Positions 7,331 to 12,886 of a stretch of 12,886 nucleotides of DNA are shown here, one piece after another. The notes under the pieces were generated by a model. It made no database searches and had not been told where the DNA came from. It saw only the letters and a program-made list of their open reading frames with translations. The position numbers were made by a program, and so were the translations under genes. This stretch comes from UBA6776 sp964636785 (GTDB lineage Bacteria > Bdellovibrionota > Bdellovibrionia > Bdellovibrionales > UBA1609): contig CAZWVK010000073.1 in the NCBI GenBank assembly GCA_964636785.1, positions 1 to 12,886 of the forward strand, written 5' to 3'. Within the stretch, counting starts at the first letter, position 1. Every line of letters begins with the position of its first letter.

Positions 7331-7911
7331 CCCTTTAATTTAAGACCTTCAAGAGCTTTGAACGGATTTTGCTTCTGCTCGAGAGGTTTTTCGTCTTTTC
7401 CTAATGAGAGCCAATCCCGCTTAATCTGGCTTAGATCCTCACACTCATGCCCTGGATCGACATCGCCTTGGGGTCTCAGTGGCTCTAAAAGAGCGATCTG
7501 CTCGTGCACCAATTCCCCTAGATTGGCCGTGTGGCTCTCCAAGTAGGTGCACTGAGGTTGGCCTTGCTCCCATTCATGGGAATGATTGTTTCGAGAGGCG
7601 TGATCCCCTTTTTGATATGGATTTTGGATGACTAAGAGCTCTTCAAAGTGCTGTTCAATGGGGTGAAAATACTCTCCACCGCAATCTGAGCAAATCAAGG
7701 GGAGACGGGTTTTCACATCGCCCTTCATTAAATATGCATTCCCGATCTTTTCGATCTCAAGATGAACTGAGTAATCCTCTTCACCTATCAGATCCTTCAA
7801 GACCTCATTTAAGTCCCCGAATTCACGCCGAGTATTGAACTCAAGCGGCTCATTTGCGACTTCATTCAAGTTCAACTTCAATGGAAAATAATTGGATTTC
7901 TTCGATGCCAT
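7327..7911 (-). CDS. yceD: YceD/DUF177 family protein
   Basis: Member of the DUF177 family encoded next to rpmF in most bacteria. In E. coli the homologue is linked to 23S rRNA accumulation, but the mechanism is unclear. The 194-residue product shows the family C-x2-C (C74, C77 in LICSDCGG), the GELVHEQIALLEPLRP segment and a C-terminal NPFKALEGLK motif. A His/Asn-rich stretch around 102-115 and two extra cysteines (C121, C157) lie between these. I chose ATG at 7911; a GTG at 7917 in the same frame adds two residues. Neither has a Shine-Dalgarno, and the promoter's predicted start point falls at 7915-7917, so the message is probably leaderless. First gene of the ten-gene operon, 47 nt before rpmF. 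Confidence 0.9.
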   Translation of the reverse strand: MASKKSNYFPLKLNLNEVANEPLEFNTRREFGDLNEVLKDLIGEEDYSVHLEIEKIGNAYLMKGDVKTRLPLICSDCGGEYFHPIEQHFEELLVIQNPYQKGDHASRNNHSHEWEQGQPQCTYLESHTANLGELVHEQIALLEPLRPQGDVDPGHECEDLSQIKRDWLSLGKDEKPLEQKQNPFKALEGLKLKG

Positions 7912-7922
7912 AATCACGAAGC

Positions 7923-7950
7923 ACTATAGGGCAATGCCACAGCAAGTCAA
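7923..7950 (-). promoter_or_regulatory. sigma-70-type promoter of the yceD-rpmF-fab-rpiB-glyA-M23 operon
   Basis: On the minus strand TTGACT (complement 7945-7950) and TATAGT (complement 7923-7928) are separated by 16 nt, each matching five of six consensus bases. The predicted transcription start is at 7915-7917, at or within six bases of the yceD start codon. No other promoter of this quality is visible upstream of the operon. Confidence 0.75.
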
Positions 7951-7958
7951 GATCTCAC

Positions 7959-7972
7959 TTTGAAACGTCAAA
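7959..7972. repeat. dyad TTTGA-AACG-TCAAA upstream of the operon promoter
   Basis: A 5-bp-arm inverted repeat lies about 9 bp upstream of the -35 box, a usual place for an activator or repressor site. TTGAAA recurs at 7984-7989. It does not resemble the known FapR operator. It may be chance in A/T-rich DNA. Confidence 0.25.
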
Positions 7973-8058
7973 TCCTTAGTCAGTTGAAAGACGTGGTGAG
8001 TCCCTGATCAATCTTTAATAGGTCCTGAGGAGCCAGCGCGAAATTAAAAGGGTCTGAG

Positions 8059-8084
8059 TGTGCATAGGCCTTGCACAAACCTAT
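8059..8084 (+). promoter_or_regulatory. overlapping inverted repeats upstream of the first secreted-protein gene
   Basis: TGTGCA (8059-8064) and TGCACA (8072-8077) form a perfect 6-bp-arm dyad with a 7-nt spacer. ATAGG (8064-8068) can instead pair with CCTAT (8080-8084). The two stems exclude each other and lie 24-49 nt before the ATG at 8108. They could be an operator or a 5' UTR structure. I could not find a convincing -35/-10 pair for this gene. Confidence 0.35.
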
Positions 8085-8107
8085 TTCCAAACGAGGAGAG
8101 CCAAGAA

Positions 8108-8413
8108 ATGAAAACGATCCTTCTTTTAACTTTAAGCTTTTCAACTTCTGCATTTGCAGAATTTGAGAAACACGAGCCCGCAAAAATCAACTTCAACCAA
8201 ATGATTGAAGCCAATCATCGCGAAAACTTAAAGATTCAAGATGATCTCAGTCGAAAGGGTTTCGGTCAGCGTCCTGCCGGCCATAAAAAGATGAAAAAAC
8301 AAGTGACAGACTTTTTAGATGCCGAAGTGGGATGGGGAGAAGCTCCTAAAGTCGTGGATCGACGTTTTAACAGCGTGGGCGAGCCCAAAGTGCGATTAAT
8401 TCCGAAATCATAA
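8108..8413 (+). CDS. small secreted protein of unknown function
   Basis: I do not recognise this 101-residue protein. It begins with a Sec signal peptide (hydrophobic LLLTLSF after MKT, predicted cleavage after AFA at residue 17). The mature part (about 84 aa) is charged and has no cysteine. It has a helical-looking segment at 25-50 and a Lys-rich stretch near 58-66. An upstream in-frame ATG at 8060 would bury the signal peptide. I chose 8108 because GAGGAG lies nine bases before it and the signal peptide then starts at the N-terminus. It is divergent from the fab operon and followed 24 nt later by a second secreted-protein gene on the same strand, so the two are probably co-transcribed. The periplasm or outside is the likely location; function is unknown. 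Confidence 0.75.
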   Translation: MKTILLLTLSFSTSAFAEFEKHEPAKINFNQMIEANHRENLKIQDDLSRKGFGQRPAGHKKMKKQVTDFLDAEVGWGEAPKVVDRRFNSVGEPKVRLIPKS

Positions 8414-8437
8414 TTTTTTTAAAGAAGGATTCGAAAA

Positions 8438-8920
8438 ATGAAATTTCAAGCCGTCTGCTTACAAACAATCCTGTTCTCCTTACTCGTTGGCGGAAGTGCG
8501 GTGATGGCTGAGTCCAAAGGGGTTTACTTCTCCCATCAAAGAATCTCGGTTCGGGATGAAGCTCCACACCATCAGTTTCGAATTCCATCGAATGCTTATG
8601 AAGCCAGTCTCAGCTTCTGTCAGAAACGCGGATATTCATCCATCTTGGGATTTCATCACGAGCAAATCAAAGGGCAGTGGTTTGTTTCAGATCTCATTTG
8701 CTCTCATCAAACCGAAGCGTCCCGTTCACTCAAACAAGCCGCAAAAGCTCATATCGCACAAGACCGCGTAAGCCGAGGTCAAAGTATACAGGACGAAGAC
8801 CGCGTGCTATTAAACTACTTGGTCGGCAAAGGAATGTTTAAGCGGGTAGGACCATTAAATAATAAAGGTCCCACCAAAGTCTCCAATCACTCGACAAAAT
8901 CCCAGTTCGTAAGACGCTAA
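8438..8920 (+). CDS. secreted protein of unknown function with one likely disulfide
   Basis: A 160-residue protein I cannot assign. A Sec signal peptide (hydrophobic ILFSLLVGGSAV, predicted cleavage after VMA at residue 24) leads into a mature domain with exactly two cysteines, C61 and C88. They flank an aromatic/His-rich segment (GFHHEQIKGQWF), so a disulfide-stapled small domain is plausible. The C-terminal third is basic and polar, probably unstructured. ATG at 8438 has AAGGA eight bases upstream. It lies 24 nt after the other secreted-protein gene without a terminator between, suggesting one transcript. Its stop is 14 nt from the stop of the convergent large protease gene. Base composition is like that of its neighbours, with no sign of recent transfer. 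Confidence 0.8.
   Translation: MKFQAVCLQTILFSLLVGGSAVMAESKGVYFSHQRISVRDEAPHHQFRIPSNAYEASLSFCQKRGYSSILGFHHEQIKGQWFVSDLICSHQTEASRSLKQAAKAHIAQDRVSRGQSIQDEDRVLLNYLVGKGMFKRVGPLNNKGPTKVSNHSTKSQFVRR
8845..8875 (+). repeat. hairpin-forming inverted repeat inside the second secreted-protein gene
   Basis: GGTAGGACC (8845-8853) and GGTCCCACC (8867-8875) pair at eight of nine positions around a 13-nt A/T loop that itself has ATT/AAT arms. It lies about 45 nt before the stop codon. No T run follows, so it is not a standard terminator; it might stabilise the mRNA 3' end. Confidence 0.4.
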
Positions 8921-8934
8921 TGGCTTGAAACGAA

Positions 8935-11900
8935 TTATTTTAACAAATCGTTACAATCGAGCTTTAGCGATTTGAATTCCGACTCATCAAAAAGTGGGAC
9001 ATTTCCTGGTGGCTGAACTTGCGAGTAAAGTTTCCGCTTTCTGTCCTCAACAATTTCTTCAATATTTGCAACCGAATCCGGAAGCAGATCCTGTGATCGA
9101 ATCGAGCCATCTCTTTTTAAGCTTCGGCCCGTAAGACCTGAAACCTTGCTTCGAATCCAGGTTTGCGTGGAGAAAAACCAATTTGGATTTTTAATTTCAC
9201 TCACATCCACCATTTGAGCTTTCTCAAAAAACGGCGCCATCTCTTCTTGTTTAAGAGTTCCTTTTTTTGCTAGCTCTTTGGAAAGAGGAACAACAACCGT
9301 ATCGAAATTTTTAACCAAAAGCTCACGCGCCAAAGCTCGGCCCTCAAGAATGAGTTTACTCACTTCAGCTTCAAATTTGCGCTTCTTTTCCTCTGAAAAG
9401 CGCGACACAAAATCGTTAAGCTCCATACCGGCCGGCACAGATTCTGTGCCCCAGGCTTCTGAAAGGCCGAACTTTAAAACAGCAAGCTCTGCAAGACGAG
9501 TTGCTCGCTTCATATCATTTTCTTTTCCAGCCGAATGAACTTCAGATTGAGTGATCAATCGCTCTGCCGTTTCTCCCGCTGCAAGCTGTGCAATTCTTCG
9601 AATCACCCACTCCCGAGTGATTTTTCCATCCATATAGATGCGTGACTCGGCAATCCCAGCATAGGCCACCCATTCAAGACCAATTTTTGCCACACCTGGC
9701 ACAATGGAAATGAGTTTTGGCTCCGTAAGTCCTTCAAACAAAAGCTTTTCTGCCAATGCATGGCCGACTTCATGGTAAGCCGTAACGATTCGTGAGTGGT
9801 CAGAAACTCTTGAAAAACTATTCTCATTCTGGTCTTTGACCTTAGGCAGTTTAAAGAGCCCTGAATACTCACTCACATCCGAATAAAGCATAAAGCCATC
9901 GTCCGATTTTTTAATAAGTATTCGGCTTCCAGAGGGAACCTTAGATTTCAACAGTTGAACTTCAAGCGGAGCGAGAAGATCGTCTTTGATATAGGCATCA
10001 ATTGAGGCCCCTTGATCTCGAAGATTAAAGGCATTTTCAATAATGGAGTGAACAAACGCTTCATAATCCTCAACGCTTGCAAATCCAAGATCCCAGCCAC
10101 GATGACCATCAGATGCTTTGATCTTTTTAATCATCTGCGAAAGCTTAAGCTGAGTGAGTTGCTTTAAAGACTTATAATTGTGAGGCGAAACAAAGAAGAT
10201 ATTATTAAGTCCCCATCTCGCAAGCAAAGGCTCTGGAAAGTTCTTTTCCAAGATCACACGCTGCATTTCCCGGTCTTTAGTGAGGCGCTTTGAGATCTCA
10301 TCCCAAGCCATCATTTGCTGTTCCATTGGAACATCGCGAGGAACGTTTTTATAGAGCTCAATTCCTGAGTTTCCAGTCACAATGACTTTCACTCGCGACA
10401 TATCGCGATCTTTTCCATCGGAAAAAGTACTCAAGATGGGCTCTCTAAAAAAGTCATATAAGCTTTTTAAAAGATCAGGATCTCTCACATTGGAAAGCTC
10501 ATCCATCACGACCACCACATCACCATCCAGACGATCATAGTGCTTCATAAAATCGGATGGAATGGGATTGCCAAAACTGTCGCGAACTCCAAGAATTCTG
10601 GTTTTGAACTCATGAAGAGTTTGCACCTGACTAAAATCAATCACCAAGGCATTCTTATCATCCCCAGTGAGCGCTTCGGTGATGGCTTTTGAAAGCTCTG
10701 TCTTTCCTGTCGAAGTTGGTCCCATCAAAACAATTGCACTCGCACTGCGCGGAGAATCTGATTTCTGAGAAGTTCGGTTCGCAAGACTCAAAACACGATC
10801 GGATACGCGTTCAGCAATTTCATCCACTCCAAACACTCGCGACTTGATCACTTCAGGAAGACGAGCCAAGCGATCGATCAACGCATCATCAATAGGCTCT
10901 GCAATAAGATCTTTTTCCGTCGCCTTAATAAGCTGATGAAATGTGCCGAGGTCTTGACCTTCGTCAGAGACGACTTTGATTTCAAGAGATTTGGTTCCGT
11001 TGTCGTTTGAAACGACAGAGATGGTCAGTTTAAGCGGAAAATCTGAATCGATAGTTCCACTCTTAAAGAATTGAATCAAAGGCTCTTTGATGAGCGAGCG
11101 AATTTTAGTCGCAATTGGGCGACCATTGTCTTCCGCATTGTAATCATAAGACTGAACAAATTCATAAATGGAATCCGGCCAGACAATCTCAATCCCAGGA
11201 TTAAGAGGTGAGGCCTTTTTATAACTGCGGCTCAAGCGATCCAACTCGATTTTAGCAATGGCTTTCAGCGACTCAGGAGAGAGTGGCCTTAAGAGAAGAA
11301 GAAAGCGATCAGGTATACGGTTTAAAAGCTCTTCAGAAATGCCTTCTCGACCCGCGGAGCCACCGCCGCGAGCCGGGCCATTTGTAGCCATGATGTCGGC
11401 TTTGAGTGCTTTCTTATCAAGATGAACTCTCTGCCATTTCCCAAGCATCTCGTCAAAATTCAAAGATTTGCCGTAGCGCTGACCATTGCTCTCTCGTGAA
11501 GTGATCAAAGAAATCCCCTCATTCGAAGCAATCACAAAGCGAACCGGAACCTGAATTTGCGCCAAGCCACCATTTGGATTGTTAACGGAAAAAAGTCCCT
11601 TCTCTAGAGCTTGTTTAATAAAAACATCTTTGATCTCTTTGGACCAGCTGTGAAACTCGTTGATAAAAACAACTGCAGATTCAGGAGGCGCAAAGTTTGG
11701 AAGATTGGAGCCTTTCCAATCGGGATTCTCAATGATCTTTAATCCTTCTTCCGCTTTATCGAGTTTGTACCTTCCGCCAGAGTGATTGACGAGAAACTCA
11801 AGAAAGGGCGGCAAGTTTTCAGAACCAACATATCCCGTTGCTGAACCAAGAACTTGCCAAAGATCGGGCCGCTCACGCATGAGCGGAAGTCGAAACATGT

Positions 11901-12750
11901 GTTCGTGAAAGGCCCCCTCTTCCCCATGGAGAGCATCAGTGAAAGCCTCAGCCGCCGTGTCTTTTCCGGTTCCCGGACTTCCCATGAAATAGATAACATC
12001 CGGAGTGTTTTCTGGACTGGATGTGAATAACCGCTCCCACTCCAATGCCTCCAGTGCTTCGATCACTTCCGGTTGGCCAATGATTCTTTTGTTTAAGATT
12101 TCTGAGAATTCTTTAAGATGTCTTTCCGCTGAGCCCTTATCCATTCTGGATCGACCCAAGAGTTCATCAATCGAAGGTAGCGGTTCTGCATCCGTCTTCA
12201 TTCCCAGAGCCGTTCGCAAATTTTCTAAACGACTTAAATTCTTCTGTGACAGGGAGTGTTCTGAGCTCAATTTGTAGCGCGCATTTTTTAAAACTTTGAT
12301 TGCTGTGTCCAGATCACCGACGAGATCTTTATCTTTTGAAGAAGCCATAAATTTAATGGCTTCAATGGCCCCCTCTTTGATGTCTGCATCTTGATCACCA
12401 AGCTGAACATGAAACATTTCGAATTTAAGTCGCGCCCAGATCGTCATCAAGGATTCATAAAATGGATATTGACTGAGGACATCAATGGCATTGATGTCCT
12501 TTTCCACTTCCTCGGGTAAAAGGTAAGTGTCAGACCCTTGCTGAATACGATTTCGCACACTGTGAAAGTGAGGAGTAAGAGCCTCAACAATAGTTATAAT
12601 TTGTGATCGCTTGAGCTCTTTGAAGTCGACCGCATTCACTTCCGCATACGCAGATGTTTGCACAAACGAAAACAAGAAAACTAAACTCAAAAGATTTGTA
12701 AGTCTTTTAGACCATATATTTTTTAGTGCAACGTTATAAATGTAACTCAA
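8935..12750 (-). CDS. exported tandem ClpB-like AAA+ / FtsH-like M41 metallopeptidase fusion
   Basis: A 1271-residue predicted ATP-driven protease. Residues 1-36 look like a Sec signal peptide (K10, K15, R16, hydrophobic 20-31, cleavage after SAYA). Residues 38-215 are helical and unassigned. AAA module 1 (about 220-560) has IGQ, Walker A GSPGTGKDT (257-265), pore loop GYVG (306-309), a Walker B with Asn364 for Asp, sensor N410, Arg finger R478 and sensor-2 R544, all in the pattern of the ClpB D2 domain. Module 2 (about 635-935) has Walker A GPTSTGKTE (677-685), D750-E751, sensor N794 and R845, but F726 in the pore loop and no sensor-2 Arg. The M41 peptidase domain (about 985-1175) has HEVGH (H993, E994, H997) and third zinc ligand D1079 in SAGKENDMKRAT. 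TTG at 12750 was chosen for GAGGGG five bases upstream; no early ATG exists. FtsH's own AAA type and transmembrane pair are absent. Substrate unknown. Confidence 0.88.
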   Translation of the reverse strand: MSYIYNVALKNIWSKRLTNLLSLVFLFSFVQTSAYAEVNAVDFKELKRSQIITIVEALTPHFHSVRNRIQQGSDTYLLPEEVEKDINAIDVLSQYPFYESLMTIWARLKFEMFHVQLGDQDADIKEGAIEAIKFMASSKDKDLVGDLDTAIKVLKNARYKLSSEHSLSQKNLSRLENLRTALGMKTDAEPLPSIDELLGRSRMDKGSAERHLKEFSEILNKRIIGQPEVIEALEALEWERLFTSSPENTPDVIYFMGSPGTGKDTAAEAFTDALHGEEGAFHEHMFRLPLMRERPDLWQVLGSATGYVGSENLPPFLEFLVNHSGGRYKLDKAEEGLKIIENPDWKGSNLPNFAPPESAVVFINEFHSWSKEIKDVFIKQALEKGLFSVNNPNGGLAQIQVPVRFVIASNEGISLITSRESNGQRYGKSLNFDEMLGKWQRVHLDKKALKADIMATNGPARGGGSAGREGISEELLNRIPDRFLLLLRPLSPESLKAIAKIELDRLSRSYKKASPLNPGIEIVWPDSIYEFVQSYDYNAEDNGRPIATKIRSLIKEPLIQFFKSGTIDSDFPLKLTISVVSNDNGTKSLEIKVVSDEGQDLGTFHQLIKATEKDLIAEPIDDALIDRLARLPEVIKSRVFGVDEIAERVSDRVLSLANRTSQKSDSPRSASAIVLMGPTSTGKTELSKAITEALTGDDKNALVIDFSQVQTLHEFKTRILGVRDSFGNPIPSDFMKHYDRLDGDVVVVMDELSNVRDPDLLKSLYDFFREPILSTFSDGKDRDMSRVKVIVTGNSGIELYKNVPRDVPMEQQMMAWDEISKRLTKDREMQRVILEKNFPEPLLARWGLNNIFFVSPHNYKSLKQLTQLKLSQMIKKIKASDGHRGWDLGFASVEDYEAFVHSIIENAFNLRDQGASIDAYIKDDLLAPLEVQLLKSKVPSGSRILIKKSDDGFMLYSDVSEYSGLFKLPKVKDQNENSFSRVSDHSRIVTAYHEVGHALAEKLLFEGLTEPKLISIVPGVAKIGLEWVAYAGIAESRIYMDGKITREWVIRRIAQLAAGETAERLITQSEVHSAGKENDMKRATRLAELAVLKFGLSEAWGTESVPAGMELNDFVSRFSEEKKRKFEAEVSKLILEGRALARELLVKNFDTVVVPLSKELAKKGTLKQEEMAPFFEKAQMVDVSEIKNPNWFFSTQTWIRSKVSGLTGRSLKRDGSIRSQDLLPDSVANIEEIVEDRKRKLYSQVQPPGNVPLFDESEFKSLKLDCNDLLK

Positions 12751-12886
12751 AATATCCCCTCTAAACCCTCTAATACGTCCAAAGACAGCGGTATATCAGT
12801 TCTGGTTCCAATTTGGCGCTGTTAAATTTTCAATCCGGCGGGAAAAATCTACAGGGTAAAAAAGAATCAGATCAAAATTACGAGGA
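12751..12886. promoter_or_regulatory. upstream region of the large protease gene, probably divergent with an off-window gene
   Basis: No coding sequence is seen. On the minus strand TTAGAGGG occurs twice with a 9-nt period (complements 12757-12764 and 12766-12773), the nearer copy being the protease ribosome-binding site. A possible extended -10, TGATATACC, lies about 45 nt before the TTG, without a good -35. On the plus strand the window ends in ACGAGGA, a Shine-Dalgarno-like sequence, suggesting a plus-strand gene starting just beyond 12886. Confidence 0.4.

Noticed and set aside
8060..8107. Longer N-terminus for the first secreted protein, starting at ATG 8060
   Set aside because: It would put 16 polar residues before a perfect signal peptide and lacks a Shine-Dalgarno; the ATG at 8108 has GAGGAG.
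7980..8183. A 67-codon minus-strand frame across the intergenic region
   Set aside because: It overlaps the start and signal peptide of the secreted-protein gene at 8108 and has no ribosome-binding site or family features.
8414..8437. T run after the first secreted-protein stop as a terminator
   Set aside because: No hairpin precedes the T run, and the next gene's ribosome-binding site follows at once.
8930..8953. AACGA...TCGTT inverted repeat at the convergent gene ends as a two-way terminator
   Set aside because: The inner arms have mismatches, the stem is A/T-rich and no proper T run follows in either direction.
9603..9872. Additional short frames inside the large protease gene (for example 9278-9538, 11739-11999, 12005-12277)
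   Set aside because: They are shadows of a 1271-codon frame whose motifs are conserved throughout; none has its own ribosome-binding site or recognisable product.
8935..12750. The large gene as an ordinary FtsH or ClpB, or as two genes fused by sequencing error
   Set aside because: The frame is uninterrupted, both AAA modules are Clp-like and not FtsH-like, no transmembrane pair is present, and the linkers between modules are normal coding sequence.

Overview
The window (G+C in the mid-40s by eye) looks like the chromosome of a Gram-negative bacterium. An outer-membrane-type lipoprotein and several Sec signal peptides support this. The order fabH-fabD-fabG-acpP-fabF-rpiB-glyA is the one common in deltaproteobacteria-like lineages, and the many small secreted proteins of unknown function recall Bdellovibrionota. 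That placement is inference; no rRNA or other decisive marker is present. I see no tRNA, rRNA, insertion sequence, phage gene or CRISPR array.

Layout. (1) Positions 1-570, plus strand: the 3' end of an unrecognised Cys-rich protein, closed by a weak terminator. (2) Positions 576-7911, minus strand: a tightly packed ten-gene operon, read from right to left as yceD (DUF177), rpmF, fabH, fabD, fabG, acpP, fabF, rpiB, glyA and an M23 peptidase lipoprotein. Gaps are mostly 2-17 nt, fabD and fabG overlap by 4 nt, and the two larger gaps (about 50 nt) precede rpmF and acpP. A near-consensus sigma-70 promoter lies so close to yceD that its mRNA should be leaderless or nearly so. plsX, often found between rpmF and fabH, is absent. 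(3) Positions 7912-8107: a divergent intergenic region with that promoter and several dyads. (4) Positions 8108-8920, plus strand: two small secreted proteins of unknown function. (5) Positions 8935-12750, minus strand: one 1271-residue protein, the most unusual item here. It has a signal peptide, two HSP100/ClpB-D2-like AAA+ modules and a complete FtsH-like M41 zinc peptidase domain. (6) Positions 12751-12886: its upstream region, ending in a Shine-Dalgarno-like sequence that probably serves a plus-strand gene just beyond the window.

How the genes work together. The operon couples type II fatty acid synthesis (FabD loads malonyl onto AcpP, FabH primes, FabF elongates, FabG reduces) with a ribosomal protein, one-carbon and pentose metabolism, and one cell-wall enzyme, which is a growth-linked housekeeping unit. 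The large protein looks like a self-contained unfoldase-protease. Its predicted export, its Asn-for-Asp Walker B change in the first ATPase module and the missing sensor-2 Arg in the second make it the best candidate here for an undescribed system.
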